Below, one piece after another: positions 16,409-25,748 of a stretch of 46,694 nucleotides of DNA. The notes below the pieces were generated by a model. The model made no database searches and had not been told where the DNA came from. It saw only the letters and a list, made by a program, of their open reading frames with translations. The stretch spans positions 1 to 46,694 of the forward strand of contig NZ_LSHX01000030.1 of the NCBI RefSeq assembly GCF_001555965.1, written 5' to 3'. The position numbers were made by a program, and so were the translations under genes. The stretch's first letter is position 1; each line of letters starts with the position of its first letter. This DNA is from Sphingomonas sp. CCH21-G11 (GTDB lineage: Bacteria > Pseudomonadota > Alphaproteobacteria > Sphingomonadales > Sphingomonadaceae).

Positions 16409-17434
16409 TCACGCCCGCTTGTCGATCGCCTCCGCCGCTTCGGTCATCAGCGTCGCGATGATATCCGCGACGGGTTCCTCGCGCGTCACCATGCCGACCG
16501 ACTGGCCGGCCATCAGGCTGCCATGTTCGATGTCGCCGTCGATCACCGCGCGGCGCAGCGCGCCCGCCCAGTAATGCTCGATCTGCAGCTGCGCCTCCGC
16601 CATCGCCACCTGGCCCTCGTCCAGCAGGGCGGCGACCTCGCGCTGCTTGGCGGTGAACAGCTCGGTCCCCGCGTTCTTGAGCGCGCGCACCGGAATGACC
16701 GGCAGGCGGGGATCGACCTGGACGCTGGCGATCGCGTCGCGGGCGGAGGCACGAAAGAACGCCTTCTTGAAATTGGGGTGCGCGATGGACTCGGTCGCGC
16801 AGGCAAAGCGCGTGCCGAGCTGGACCCCCGCGGCCCCCATGTCGAGATAGCTCGCGATCGCCTCGCCCCGGCCGATCCCGCCGGCGACGAACACGGGCAG
16901 CTCGCCCGCGACCACCGGCAGAATTTCCTGCGCCAGCACGCTGGTCGAAACCGGGCCGATGTGACCACCGGCCTCCATCCCCTCGATCACCAGCGCGTCG
17001 ACCCCCGACCGCATCAGCTTCTTGGCGAGGCTCACGGCGGGGGCGAAGCAGATCACCTTGGCCCCCGTCGCCTTGATCGCGTCGAGCGACCCCGCCGGCG
17101 GCAGTCCGCCCGCCAGCACGATATGGCCGACACCGTGCCGGCCGCACACCGCGATCAGGTCCTGCAGCTGCGGATGCATGGTGATCAGGTTGACGCCGAA
17201 CGGCCGGTCGGTCAGCGCGCGCGTCGCCGCGATCTCGGCGTCGAGCAAGTCGGGCGACATCGCACCGCAAGCGATGACGCCGAAGCCGCCGGCATTGGAC
17301 ATCGCTGCGACCAGGTTGCGTTCGCTGACCCACGACATCGCGCCGCACAGGATCGCGACGTCGCTGCCCAGAAATTCGGTGCCGCGCGCCATGCGACGGT
17401 GGAGGCGCGCCTGCGCGGAGGTGAGGTCGGTCAT
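16409..17434 (-). CDS. Nitronate monooxygenase / 2-nitropropane dioxygenase family
   Basis: 341-residue FMN-dependent TIM-barrel enzyme of the NPD/NMO family. Conserved blocks are AILCGAMSWVSERNLVAAMSNAGGFG at the N-terminus, LVIEGMEAGGHIGPVS, PVFVAGGIGRGEAIASYL and GAAGVQLGTRF, which together bind FMN. Such enzymes oxidise alkyl nitronates (detoxifying propionate-3-nitronate) or act as NAD(P)H:quinone or enoyl reductases, so the exact substrate is uncertain. The ATG at 17434 gives the family-type N-terminus; no signal peptide is visible. It lies 58 bases below the M16 peptidase gene on the same strand. Confidence 0.9.
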   Translation of the reverse strand: MTDLTSAQARLHRRMARGTEFLGSDVAILCGAMSWVSERNLVAAMSNAGGFGVIACGAMSPDLLDAEIAATRALTDRPFGVNLITMHPQLQDLIAVCGRHGVGHIVLAGGLPPAGSLDAIKATGAKVICFAPAVSLAKKLMRSGVDALVIEGMEAGGHIGPVSTSVLAQEILPVVAGELPVFVAGGIGRGEAIASYLDMGAAGVQLGTRFACATESIAHPNFKKAFFRASARDAIASVQVDPRLPVIPVRALKNAGTELFTAKQREVAALLDEGQVAMAEAQLQIEHYWAGALRRAVIDGDIEHGSLMAGQSVGMVTREEPVADIIATLMTEAAEAIDKRA

Positions 17435-17492
17435 CCCCGCCGCCTAGACGCGGCTCCGCGCCCGCGCAAGCGGGCCGCAACCGGCGGACGGC

Positions 17493-20432
17493 TCAGCGCG
17501 CGGGTGCCGCTTGCGCTGCCGCCGCCAGCACCGCTTCGTCGGGCAGCACCACCAGGCTCCAGTCGCGTTCGGGGCGCAGGTAGCGCGCCGCCAGCGCCTG
17601 CAGCGCCTCGGGCGTCACGTCGCGCAGGTCGGTGCCGAGCGTGCCGATCGCCGCCAGCCGCTTCGGATCGCCCGTTCCGCCCGCGGTCTGCTGCATCCAG
17701 AACTGGTTGCCGGTCGCGCTGCGCTGATAGAATTGCAGCACCGGGGCCTGGGCGCGGCGCAATTCGTCCATCTCGACCGGCCGCGCGACCAGGTCGGCCG
17801 CGATCTCGCGCGCCAGCGTGAAGAAGTCGCGGGTGCGGTCGGGGGGGATCATGCCGATCGCCAGCATCGTGCCGCCCGCCGACATGCCGACCGGCCATTG
17901 GTTGACCACGTTGGGGGTGTAGGACAAGCCCGCCTGCGACCGCAGCCGGTCGAGCAGCCGGTCGCGGAAGATCGCAGCCAGGATCTCGAGCCTGCGGCTC
18001 TCGCCCAGCGCGTCGCTGCCGCCCCCGGTCGGCCACGCAATGACCGCGGCGGCCTGGTTGGGCTGGCCGGTGTGGCGGCGCACGACGGGCTCGGCGACAT
18101 GATCGGGAAAGCGGACCGGCGGCGGCGCCAGTGCCACGGGCGCGCGGGGCTTCATCGCGCCGATCGTCGCCGCCACCGCCTGCACCGCTGCGTCGGGCGC
18201 GACGTCGCCGAACACCTGGACCTCGATCGGCCCGCTCGCCAGCAACGGCGCCCACAGGTCGCGAAAGGTCTTCGCGTCGAGCGCCTCGATCTGCGCGCGG
18301 GTCGGCGCGCCCCAGCGCGGGTCGCCGTCATGGAGCAGGCGCTCCAGGTCGCGGCTCAGCACCGCGTCGGGCGACGCCGACAGGCTGTCATAGCTGGCCA
18401 AGAGCACCGCCTTCACCCGCGCGACCGGCTTCGGATCCCAGGCGGGATAGTCGAGCTTGGTCGCGATCAGCCGCAGCTGATCCTTCAGGTCATCCGCGGT
18501 CGTCAGCCCGCCCAGCACGAACGCATCGTCGTCGATCGCGAAGTCGAGGCCCAGCCGCCGCCCCGCGGTGATGCGGTCGAGCTCCTCCTGACCCAGCTTG
18601 CCGATGCCGCCCGCGATCAGCGCGAGGTCGGCGGCATAGGCGGGCACCGCGCGGTCGGCGGGCAGCGCGTTGAGCCCGTTGCCAAAACGTACGCGGACAT
18701 AGACCTTGCCCGTTTCCCCCGCATTGGGGAACAGCAACAGCTTGGCGCCATTGGCGAAATCGATCTGCTCGATTGCCGGGCTGGTGAGCGCGGTGGTGCG
18801 CGCGACCACCTTGCCGGGCCGGCCCAGCCGGGGCAGGTCGTCGATCGACACGTCGCGCACCTTGCCCCGTGTCGCCGCCACGGCGGACACATCGGCGTCG
18901 AGCGCGGCGGCAAGCCGGGTGGCGGCGGTGGCGTCCGGCGCGGGCGTGCTGACGATCGCGCGCGTCGCGACGCCGGTAAACGCCTTTTTCGCGGCGGCCT
19001 GCACGCGCGCCGGGGTGAAGAAGTTCTGGGCGACCGCGCCCTCGAAGATCTGCAGCGACGTCTGCGGCCCCGCCACGGTTTCGCGGATGTCGACCGCGCT
19101 GACCAGATTGTCCGCGATCCGCGCGCCCGCCTCGACCGGCGCGGTGGCGACCGCGTTCTTCATCGCCGATTCGATCACCGCCAGCTCGCGCGCGATCTCG
19201 CTCGGGGCGATCGGAGTGCGCACCGCCTCGTCGATCGTCGCGCGCACGTCGCGCAACGCCGCCTCCCAATCGTTGCCGAGCGGCAGGATCGACAGCGAGG
19301 TGACATTGGCGGAGCGCGAGATGTCGTCCAGCTCCGCCCCCGCGCTGATGTAACTGGCGCCGCCGCGCGCGCGGCTTTCCAGCCGCCGGTTGACCACCTG
19401 CACCGCGACCAGCTCGACCATGCGCTCCTGGTTGAACAGGATGGTGTCGTCGCCGACCGTCCATGGCCGCACGATCGCGGCGGACACCAGGGTCGGCAGC
19501 GCCGGCTCGACGATCGCGGCGGTCGCCGGCCCGTCGGGGGTCGGCGTGCCGAAATCGGGCTGCGGCACCGCCGCGCCCTCGCCCCGCCAATCCGAGAAAT
19601 GCTTGATCACCGCGGCTTCGAGCAGCTTGGGATCGGCGTCGCCGACCACGACGACGACCGCACGCTCCGGCCGGTACCAGCGGCGATGGAATTCCCGCAC
19701 GCTTTCGGGGGTCGCGGCCTCCAGCGTCGCGACATTGCCGATCGGCGACCGGTCGGCGATCAGCTGGCCGCGAAAGAACAGCGCGCGGCTGGCATCGCCC
19801 AGCCGCACCTGCGGGCCCGGCTGCTCGCGCTGCTCGGCCAGCACGACGGGCCGCTCGGCGTTGAGCGCGGTCGCGTCGATCGTCGGCTGCGCCATCATGC
19901 CGGCCAGGATCTTCAGGCTGGTGTCCAGCCCCTCCGCGGTCGCCGACGGCAGGTCGAGCTTGTAGCTCGTCTGGGTGAAGCTGGTCGATGCGTTGGTGTC
20001 CGACCCGAAGGTGACGCCCAGGCGCTGCCACACCCGCTTCGATTCGCCGTCGGGCACATGCACCGATCCGCGAAACGCCAGATGCTCGATCAGGTGCGCG
20101 AAGCCGCGCTCGTTTTCGCGTTCCATCAGCGACCCGGCGTCGATCGCGACGCGGATCGCGACCTGCCCGGGCGGTACGCCGTTGGCCCGCACCGCATAGC
20201 GCACGCCGTTGGGCAGCACGCCGAAGGTCCATGCCCGGTCGGGCGGGATGTCGCTGCCCTTGAACAGCCACGGCGTATCCGCGGTCTGCGGGACGGGGAC
20301 CAGCGCGGTCGGTGCGCTCTGCGTCGATGGCGCAGGCGCGGGGGTCGCCTGCGGGCGGCTGAGCGCGGGCATGATGGGGAGGAGGGCGATGAGGGCGCCG
20401 GCAAGGGCGGCAGCGCGGGGGAAACTGGACAT
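17493..20432 (-). CDS. M16-family zinc peptidase (two-lobe, exported)
   Basis: 979 residues. An N-terminal signal peptide (LAGALIALLPIMPALS) indicates a periplasmic enzyme, followed by a Pro-rich linker. The inverted zinc motif HxxEH is at His113-Leu-Ile-Glu116-His117 (AHLIEHLAFRGS) with the third ligand Glu expected about 75 residues later. Four M16 modules in tandem fit the length; the second half (from about residue 540) is the inactive M16C-like lobe. Family members degrade peptides, including signal peptides. It is divergent from the hydroxylase gene with a 142-base gap, which holds a TTGACA but no good -10 was seen. Confidence 0.93.
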   Translation of the reverse strand: MSSFPRAAALAGALIALLPIMPALSRPQATPAPAPSTQSAPTALVPVPQTADTPWLFKGSDIPPDRAWTFGVLPNGVRYAVRANGVPPGQVAIRVAIDAGSLMERENERGFAHLIEHLAFRGSVHVPDGESKRVWQRLGVTFGSDTNASTSFTQTSYKLDLPSATAEGLDTSLKILAGMMAQPTIDATALNAERPVVLAEQREQPGPQVRLGDASRALFFRGQLIADRSPIGNVATLEAATPESVREFHRRWYRPERAVVVVVGDADPKLLEAAVIKHFSDWRGEGAAVPQPDFGTPTPDGPATAAIVEPALPTLVSAAIVRPWTVGDDTILFNQERMVELVAVQVVNRRLESRARGGASYISAGAELDDISRSANVTSLSILPLGNDWEAALRDVRATIDEAVRTPIAPSEIARELAVIESAMKNAVATAPVEAGARIADNLVSAVDIRETVAGPQTSLQIFEGAVAQNFFTPARVQAAAKKAFTGVATRAIVSTPAPDATAATRLAAALDADVSAVAATRGKVRDVSIDDLPRLGRPGKVVARTTALTSPAIEQIDFANGAKLLLFPNAGETGKVYVRVRFGNGLNALPADRAVPAYAADLALIAGGIGKLGQEELDRITAGRRLGLDFAIDDDAFVLGGLTTADDLKDQLRLIATKLDYPAWDPKPVARVKAVLLASYDSLSASPDAVLSRDLERLLHDGDPRWGAPTRAQIEALDAKTFRDLWAPLLASGPIEVQVFGDVAPDAAVQAVAATIGAMKPRAPVALAPPPVRFPDHVAEPVVRRHTGQPNQAAAVIAWPTGGGSDALGESRRLEILAAIFRDRLLDRLRSQAGLSYTPNVVNQWPVGMSAGGTMLAIGMIPPDRTRDFFTLAREIAADLVARPVEMDELRRAQAPVLQFYQRSATGNQFWMQQTAGGTGDPKRLAAIGTLGTDLRDVTPEALQALAARYLRPERDWSLVVLPDEAVLAAAAQAAPAR

Positions 20433-20574
20433 AAGGTCTCAGCGTAACCGCAATCGCGCGCAGCGGCTAGCCGCAAGCCCTGCGCATTTCCGGCGATTTT
20501 TGACAAAGGGCGTCACCGGCCTGTCATCGTCGCGTCCGAAGGGCGGCGCGGCATGTCAGCTGAGTGATTGCGTG

Positions 20575-21432
20575 ATGCACAGCCGATCCGATTCGCGGGT
20601 CACCCCGCTCCCCGCCGGTCGCCCCGCCAATCGCGCGGGCCCGCTGCCCGATCTGGGACGGGTGTCCGGTCTGCCATCTCCCGCACCGGCGCTGCGCGCC
20701 GACCCGCATCGTCCGTGGCTGGTGCGATACGGCAAGCATCTGCGCGGGGCTTTCGACTGGGTGATCGCGCGCTCGTCGCGCGTGCCGAACGGTCCGGTGC
20801 TGCCCGCCGACCTGTTCGACTGGACCCGGCGATTGCGCGACGAATGGCGGTCGGTCCGTGACGAAGCGGTCGCGGTCGCGCTGAACGGCGATGCCGCGCC
20901 GCCGCTCGCCACCATCTCGCCCGACCATCGTGCGATTGCGGAGCCGGGCAAGTGGCGGTCCTTCTTCCTGTGGGGCTATGGCTACCGGATCGACGACAAT
21001 GCGAATCTGTGCCCACGCACCACCGCGCTGGTCGAATCCATTCCCGGGCTCAACACCGCCTTCTTCTCGATCCTGGCGCCCGGCACCCGCATTCCGCCGC
21101 ATCGTGGCGTCAGCAAGGGGCTGATCACCTGTCATCTGGGCCTCGTCGTGCCCGATGACGGCGATGTCCGGATGCGCGTCGGCGACCGGATCGTGCGCTG
21201 GAGCGAGGGCGAGACGTTGGTTTTCGACGACAGCTATGACCATGAAGTGTGGAATGACAGCGCGCGGACCCGCGTTGTCCTGCTCATCCAGTTCGCGCGC
21301 CCGCTGCGCCAGCCGGGGCGGATGTTCGCCGACCTGTTCCTGGGCATTGTGCGCCGTTCGGCCTTCGTCCAGGAAGCGCGCAGCAACCTGGCGCGGTGGA
21401 ATGCCGCGCTGGGTGCGCTGGACCGGCGCTGA
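20575..21432 (+). CDS. Aspartyl/asparaginyl beta-hydroxylase family protein
   Basis: 285 residues. Fe(II)/2-oxoglutarate-type cupin fold. Family blocks include FFLWGYGYRID, TAFFSILAPGTRIPPHRGVSKGL and GETLVFDDSYDHEVWND. His residues in PPHRG and SYDHEVWN are the probable iron ligands. In bacteria such proteins (LpxO-like) hydroxylate lipid A or peptide aspartates, but substrate is not clear here. A hydrophobic stretch is not prominent, unlike membrane-anchored LpxO. The start is the ATG at 20575 (a GTG three bases earlier is possible); the much longer open frame upstream overlaps the M16 gene. The M16 gene is divergent. Confidence 0.82.
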   Translation: MHSRSDSRVTPLPAGRPANRAGPLPDLGRVSGLPSPAPALRADPHRPWLVRYGKHLRGAFDWVIARSSRVPNGPVLPADLFDWTRRLRDEWRSVRDEAVAVALNGDAAPPLATISPDHRAIAEPGKWRSFFLWGYGYRIDDNANLCPRTTALVESIPGLNTAFFSILAPGTRIPPHRGVSKGLITCHLGLVVPDDGDVRMRVGDRIVRWSEGETLVFDDSYDHEVWNDSARTRVVLLIQFARPLRQPGRMFADLFLGIVRRSAFVQEARSNLARWNAALGALDRR

Positions 21433-21486
21433 TCGCGCCGGTGCGCGGCCCTTGATCCCGGTGCGTGCGCGCGCCACATGTCGGCC

Positions 21487-22062
21487 ATGCTGATCGAAAC
21501 CGAAGCGACACCGAATCCCGCCACGCTCAAATTCCTGCCGGGCCGCACCGTCATGCCCAGCGGCACGCGCGACTTCGCGTCGCCCGAGGAGGCGGAGGCC
21601 TCGCCGCTCGCCGCCGCGCTGTTCGCGCTGGGCGATGTAACCGGCGTTTTCTTCGGCTATAACTTCGTGTCGGTGTCCGCCGCGCCCGGCGTCGACTGGG
21701 CCGCGCTCAAGCCCGACGTGCTTGCGGTGCTGCTCGATCATTTCAGCGCCGACATGCCGCTGTTCGCCCCCGCCAGCGCCGCCGGGATCCAAGTGCCCGC
21801 AGCCGACACCGCCTTTGCCGAGAATCCCGAGGATGCGGAGATCGTCGCGCAGATCAAGGAACTGATCGACACGCGCGTGCGCCCCGCGGTCGCCAATGAC
21901 GGCGGCGACATCGTCTATCGCGGGTTCGACCAGGGCAAGGTCTATCTCCAGATGCAGGGGGCGTGTTCGGGGTGCCCGTCGTCGAGCGCGACGCTCAAGA
22001 ACGGGATCGAACAGCTGCTGCGCTATTATGTGCCCGAAGTGACCGAGGTTCGCGCGGTCTGA
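21487..22062 (+). CDS. NifU-family Fe-S scaffold/carrier protein (Nfu1-like)
   Basis: 191 residues, the two-domain Nfu1 type. An N-terminal Nfu domain begins MLIETEATPNPATLKFLPG and the C-terminal NifU domain carries the cluster-binding CxxC in GACSGCPSSS. These proteins receive Fe-S clusters and deliver them to late targets such as aconitase or lipoate synthase. The ATG at 21487 gives the family N-terminus; 21478 is a nearby alternative. It sits 54 bases after the hydroxylase gene and 47 bases before the nitroreductase gene. No isc or suf gene is nearby. Confidence 0.93.
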   Translation: MLIETEATPNPATLKFLPGRTVMPSGTRDFASPEEAEASPLAAALFALGDVTGVFFGYNFVSVSAAPGVDWAALKPDVLAVLLDHFSADMPLFAPASAAGIQVPAADTAFAENPEDAEIVAQIKELIDTRVRPAVANDGGDIVYRGFDQGKVYLQMQGACSGCPSSSATLKNGIEQLLRYYVPEVTEVRAV

Positions 22063-22109
22063 CCGGCCGGCGCACCGTTGTTCCACATTGCTGACAAAAG
22101 AGGAAAAGC

Positions 22110-22709
22110 ATGGCCGATCCGCTGGGCGCCGACGCGCTCGACACGCTGTTCCGCGAGGCGCGGACCTATAACGGGTATCACGACACGCCGGTCGGCGCGG
22201 ACGATGTCCGCGCGATCTACGACCTGATCAAGATGGGGCCGACCTCGGCCAACCAGCAGCCCGCCCGTTTCGTCTGGTGCCTCAGCCCCGAATCGCGCGA
22301 GCTGCTCGCCTCGTGCGTCTCGGCCGGCAATGCGGACAAGGTACGCAAGGCGCCCGCCGCGGTCGTGATCGGCATGGACCTCGATTTCCATGAACAGCTT
22401 CCCTGGCTGTTCCCGCACACCGACGCGCGCAGCTGGTTCACGGGCGACGACAAGGCCGAACTGCGCCGCGAAAGCGCGTTCCGCAACTCGACGCTGCAGG
22501 GCGGGTGGTTCATCATGGCGGCGCGCGCGCTGGGCTTCGACACCGGGCCGATGTCGGGTTTCGACGCGGACAAGGTCAACGCCGCCTTCTTCGCCGGCCA
22601 GCCGCAGGTGCGTGTCAACTTCGTGTCAACTTTCGGCAAGGGCGATCCCGCCACCATCTTCGACCGCAGTCCGCGCCCGGCGTTCGAACGGTTCAACCGG
22701 ATCGACTGA
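22110..22709 (+). CDS. Nitroreductase-family protein (malonic semialdehyde reductase/RutE-like)
   Basis: 199 residues. FMN-binding nitroreductase fold with blocks LIKMGPTSANQQPARFVW near the N-terminus, RNSTLQGGWFIMAARALGFDTGPMSGFD in the middle and a C-terminal PRPAFERFNRID. This layout is that of the HadB/RutE branch, which reduces malonic semialdehyde in pyrimidine degradation; no other rut gene is near, so the substrate is uncertain. A GAGGAAAAGC SD lies before the ATG. tsaB follows after 10 bases, suggesting one transcript with nifU. Confidence 0.88.
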   Translation: MADPLGADALDTLFREARTYNGYHDTPVGADDVRAIYDLIKMGPTSANQQPARFVWCLSPESRELLASCVSAGNADKVRKAPAAVVIGMDLDFHEQLPWLFPHTDARSWFTGDDKAELRRESAFRNSTLQGGWFIMAARALGFDTGPMSGFDADKVNAAFFAGQPQVRVNFVSTFGKGDPATIFDRSPRPAFERFNRID

Positions 22710-22719
22710 GCGCCCGGCG

Positions 22720-23340
22720 TTGCGCACCCTGGTCATCGATACCGCCACCGCCGCCTGTTCGGTCGCGTTGTTCGATGGCCTGACCTGTGTCGATGCCCGG
22801 CACGAGGTGGTCGGGCGTGGCCATGCCGAACGGCTGCTGCCGATGATCGCCGAGCTACCGGGACAGGGGCGCGCGCCGCATATCCTGGTCGATTGCGGGC
22901 CGGGCAGCTTCACCGGGGTGCGGGTCGGGCTTGCCGCCGCGCTCGGCCTGGCGATCGGCTGGGGCGCGGATGTCGCCGGCTTCTCCTCGCTCGCGCTCGT
23001 CGCCGCGATGGCGCAGCGCGGCCGTGGCACGCGCGACGGGCTGGTCGTCGTGCTGGAGGGCGGGCATGGCGAGGTGTTTGCGCAAAGCTTTGGCCCCGCG
23101 CCGCTGACCGCGATCTCGCAACCCATGTCGGTCAAGCCGGCGGAGGCGTTCGCGATGCTCAATGGCAAGCCGGCCTATGGTTCGGGCGTGCGCTATCTGG
23201 TCGCGCTCGACGATCGGGTCCGCGCGACCGAGCTGCTGCCCGACGCGCGTGAGGCGATGCGCATGCCCGAAGAGTTTCGCCAGCGCCCCGCCAAGCCGGT
23301 CTATGGCCGCGCGCCCGACGCAAAGCCCGCGGCGACATGA
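22720..23340 (+). CDS. tsaB: tRNA threonylcarbamoyladenosine biosynthesis protein TsaB
   Basis: 206 residues. ASKHA-fold partner of TsaD needed for t6A37 in ANN-decoding tRNAs. The N-terminal ATP-fold block LRTLVIDTATAACSVALFD and the DCGPGSFTGVRVGLAAALGLA block are typical. The start is taken as TTG at 22720 because family sequence begins there and no ATG fits; the frame upstream overlaps the nitroreductase. Its stop overlaps the rimI start as ATGA. tsaB-rimI is a common pair in alphaproteobacteria. Confidence 0.93.
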   Translation: MRTLVIDTATAACSVALFDGLTCVDARHEVVGRGHAERLLPMIAELPGQGRAPHILVDCGPGSFTGVRVGLAAALGLAIGWGADVAGFSSLALVAAMAQRGRGTRDGLVVVLEGGHGEVFAQSFGPAPLTAISQPMSVKPAEAFAMLNGKPAYGSGVRYLVALDDRVRATELLPDAREAMRMPEEFRQRPAKPVYGRAPDAKPAAT

Positions 23341-23819
23341 GCACGACGCTCCACCGCATCGACCTGCGCGCCGGCACCGCGCGCGACCTGAACGTGATCG
23401 ACCGGATCATGCACGACGCCTTCGACCCGCGCTACGGCGAGGCATGGTCGCTTGCTCAGGCGGGGGGAATGCTGATCCTGCCGGGCATCTGGCTGACGAT
23501 CGCGGCGGTCGATGGCGAGGATGCGGGGTTCGCGCTGGCGCGCGCGGTGATCGACGATTGCGAGCTGCTGCTGATCGCGACACGCCCCGCCTGGCAGGGT
23601 TGCGGCGTCGGCGGCGCGTTGCTGCGTTCGGTGATCGCGGACGCGCGCGCGCGCGGCGTGACCCGACTGCATCTCGAAGTCCGCGCCGGCAACGATGCGG
23701 TCCGGCTCTATGAGCGCCATGGCTTCGTCAAGATCGGCGAGCGTCGCGATTATTACAGCGGCAATAACCGCCAGATGTTCGACGCCCACACCTATACTCG
23801 CACGATTGAGCAGGAATAG
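23337..23819 (+). CDS. rimI: Ribosomal protein S18-alanine N-acetyltransferase RimI
   Basis: 160-residue GNAT acetyltransferase. The acetyl-CoA loop is WQGCGVGGALLRSVI, and the C-terminal NDAVRLYERHGFVKIGERRDYY is typical of RimI. It acetylates the N-terminal alanine of ribosomal protein S18, though other targets are possible. It overlaps the tsaB stop as ATGA and is probably translationally coupled with it. No membrane or signal sequence is visible. A 104-base gap with AT-rich inverted motifs follows before mucR. Confidence 0.9.
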   Translation: MSTTLHRIDLRAGTARDLNVIDRIMHDAFDPRYGEAWSLAQAGGMLILPGIWLTIAAVDGEDAGFALARAVIDDCELLLIATRPAWQGCGVGGALLRSVIADARARGVTRLHLEVRAGNDAVRLYERHGFVKIGERRDYYSGNNRQMFDAHTYTRTIEQE

Positions 23820-23923
23820 AACGGTTACTCGATTTTTCGATCTTGATCCGCACCGATCATCGTTCGATAGGGACATCGAAAATCACGGCCGAATAGGCCG
23901 GACATGTTTCGGAAAGGATCGAA

Positions 23924-24337
23924 ATGGACAACTCGACCGATATTCAGGAAACCCTGATCACGCTGACTGCCGATATCGTCGCCGCGCATGTCAGCAACAA
24001 TAGTGTGGCGGTGTCTGATTTACCCATTCTCATTCAGAATGTGCACGGCGCGCTCGCCAATCTTGGCACGCCGGTGCCGGAGCCCGAGGTCAAGCAGGAG
24101 CCGGCGGTTTCGGTGCGCGCGTCGATCCGGCCCGACTATCTGGTTTGTCTGGAGGACGGCAAGAAGCTCAAGATGCTGAAGCGGCACCTGATGACGCATT
24201 ACCAGATGACGCCCGAACAGTACCGCGCCAAGTGGAACCTGCCCGCCGACTATCCGATGGTCGCGCCCAATTATGCCGAGCAGCGTCGCTCGCTCGCCAA
24301 GAAGATCGGGCTGGGCACCAAGCGCCGTCGCCGCTGA
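23924..24337 (+). CDS. mucR: MucR/Ros-family zinc-finger transcriptional regulator
   Basis: 137 residues. Prokaryotic zinc-finger regulator of the MucR/Ros family, found mainly in alphaproteobacteria, where it controls exopolysaccharide, motility and cell-cycle genes. The finger is in the second half: Cys75-x2-Asp78-x9-His88-x3-His92, with Asp at the second ligand as in several MucR homologues. The following block DYPMVAPNYAEQRRSLAKKIGLG is strongly conserved. The N-terminal part probably oligomerises. The upstream gap has the inverted motif TCGATTTTTCGA, and MucR proteins bind AT-rich sites, so self-regulation is plausible. fur follows on the same strand after 83 bases. Confidence 0.93.
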   Translation: MDNSTDIQETLITLTADIVAAHVSNNSVAVSDLPILIQNVHGALANLGTPVPEPEVKQEPAVSVRASIRPDYLVCLEDGKKLKMLKRHLMTHYQMTPEQYRAKWNLPADYPMVAPNYAEQRRSLAKKIGLGTKRRRR

Positions 24338-24420
24338 CCGGCGCGATCGCGCGCTGCGCCCTTCCCCCGCGGCCGGCTTGGCGATAGACCGGACCGGTCG
24401 AAGCAAGGGAGTGAGCGGCG

Positions 24421-24843
24421 ATGGCGCGCAAGATCGATCTCGAAGCCCTTTGTCAGGAAAAGGGCCTGCGCATCACCGACCAGCGCCGCATCATCGCGCG
24501 CGTGCTGTCGGAGGCGGACGATCACCCCGACGTCGAAAAGGTCTATGCGCGTGCCTCCGCCATCGACCCGGGCATCTCGATTGCGACCGTCTATCGGACG
24601 GTGCGGCTGTTCGAGGAAGCGGGCATCCTCGACCGCCACGATTTCGGCGACGGACGTGCGCGCTATGAGCCCGCGCCCGAAGCGCATCACGATCACCTGA
24701 TCGACGTCGAATCCGGACGGGTGATCGAGTTCGTCGATCCCGAGCTCGAACTGCTGCAGAAGCAGATCGCCGAACGGCTCGGCTTTCGCCTGGTCGACCA
24801 TCGCATGGAGCTTTATGGCGTTGCCCTCGACCGAAAGGGCTGA
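24421..24843 (+). CDS. fur: Fur-family metal-responsive regulator
   Basis: 140 residues. A winged-helix DNA-binding half (residues 1-80, with ITDQRRIIARVLSEADDHPDVE and SIATVYRTVRLFEEAGI) and a C-terminal metal-binding/dimer half (HDFGDGRARYE, EAHHDHLIDVESGRVIEF). The CxxC structural zinc site of E. coli Fur is absent, which is usual in alphaproteobacterial Fur. An AAGGGAG SD precedes the ATG. Whether it senses iron, manganese (Mur) or both cannot be told. plsC overlaps its 3' end by 29 bases. Confidence 0.9.
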   Translation: MARKIDLEALCQEKGLRITDQRRIIARVLSEADDHPDVEKVYARASAIDPGISIATVYRTVRLFEEAGILDRHDFGDGRARYEPAPEAHHDHLIDVESGRVIEFVDPELELLQKQIAERLGFRLVDHRMELYGVALDRKG

Positions 24844-25726
24844 TCCGCCGGTTCCCGCCGATCCCGGTACGGACGGCACCCCGCCGCCTGCCTTTCCGCT
24901 GCCCGTCCTGTCGACCGATCCGCGCGTGCGCGCCGCGATGGGCGAGCCGCCACGTCCCGGAGCGGCGGGCTGGCTGCGGCTGGGCGCACGCGCGCTGCTG
25001 CTGGTCCTCGCGCTCTTCCTGTTCGTGCCGCTCCATTATCTGTTCCGCCTGGTCCGCGCCCCGTCGCCCTGGCCGCGACTGTTCCTGGGCACCGCGGCGC
25101 GCATTGCCGGCGCGCGGGTCGAGGTGGTCGGCGTGCCGCTGAAGCGCGATGTCTTCTACGTCTCCAACCATTTGAGCTGGATCGACATCCTCGCACTCGG
25201 AGGGGCCAGCGGCACCGCCTTCGTCGCCAAGGCCGAGATCGGTACCGCGCCGATCGTCGGCTGGCTGTCGCGGATGAACCGGACCGTCTTCGTCAAGCGC
25301 GAGGACCGGATGGGCGTCGCCGAACAGATCAACCAGCTGCGCGACGCGCTCGCCGACAACTGGGCGATCACGGTCTTCCCCGAGGGGACGACGACCGACG
25401 GCCGCTCGCTGCTGCCGTTCAAGACGCCGATGCTGCGCGTGCTCGAGCCCCCGCCGCCGGGCGTCCTCGTCCAGCCGGTGCTGCTCGAATATGACCGCCC
25501 TCATGGCGAGGACATCGCGTGGGTCGGCGTGGAGTCGGGCAAGGACAATGGCATCCGCGTCCTGTCGCGCCCGGGCAGCTTTCGCCTGCGTTGCCACTTC
25601 CTCGAACCCTTCAACCCGCGCGATTTTCCGGGACGCAAGGCGATCGCCGCCGAAAGCCGCCGCCGGATCGAGGCGGCGCTGGTCCGTGCATTGGGCGAGC
25701 CGCTGCGCCCCTTTACCTGGCATTGA
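24815..25726 (+). CDS. 1-acyl-sn-glycerol-3-phosphate acyltransferase family (PlsC-like)
   Basis: 303 residues. Inner-membrane acyltransferase that makes phosphatidic acid. One hydrophobic segment (ALLLVLALFLFVPLHYLF, about 60-77) precedes the acyltransferase domain with the catalytic H-x4-D at His119/Asp124 (NHLSWID) and the FPEGTTTDG substrate motif. A proline-rich N-terminal region of about 40 residues is unusual and supports doubt about the start; the 24815 ATG overlaps fur by 29 bases. Order fur-plsC-miaB-phoH is typical of sphingomonads. A REP-like hairpin follows. Confidence 0.9.
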   Translation: MALPSTERADPPVPADPGTDGTPPPAFPLPVLSTDPRVRAAMGEPPRPGAAGWLRLGARALLLVLALFLFVPLHYLFRLVRAPSPWPRLFLGTAARIAGARVEVVGVPLKRDVFYVSNHLSWIDILALGGASGTAFVAKAEIGTAPIVGWLSRMNRTVFVKREDRMGVAEQINQLRDALADNWAITVFPEGTTTDGRSLLPFKTPMLRVLEPPPPGVLVQPVLLEYDRPHGEDIAWVGVESGKDNGIRVLSRPGSFRLRCHFLEPFNPRDFPGRKAIAAESRRRIEAALVRALGEPLRPFTWH

Positions 25727-25748
25727 CCTGCGATGGACGCCGATAAAG

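Noticed and set aside
17511..20447. A 978-residue plus-strand open frame
   Set aside because: Antisense shadow of the M16 peptidase; low-complexity Arg/Ala/Gly composition.
20500..20528. TTGACA as a promoter for the hydroxylase gene
   Set aside because: The -35 is good but the hexamer 17 bases downstream (GTCATC) is a poor -10.
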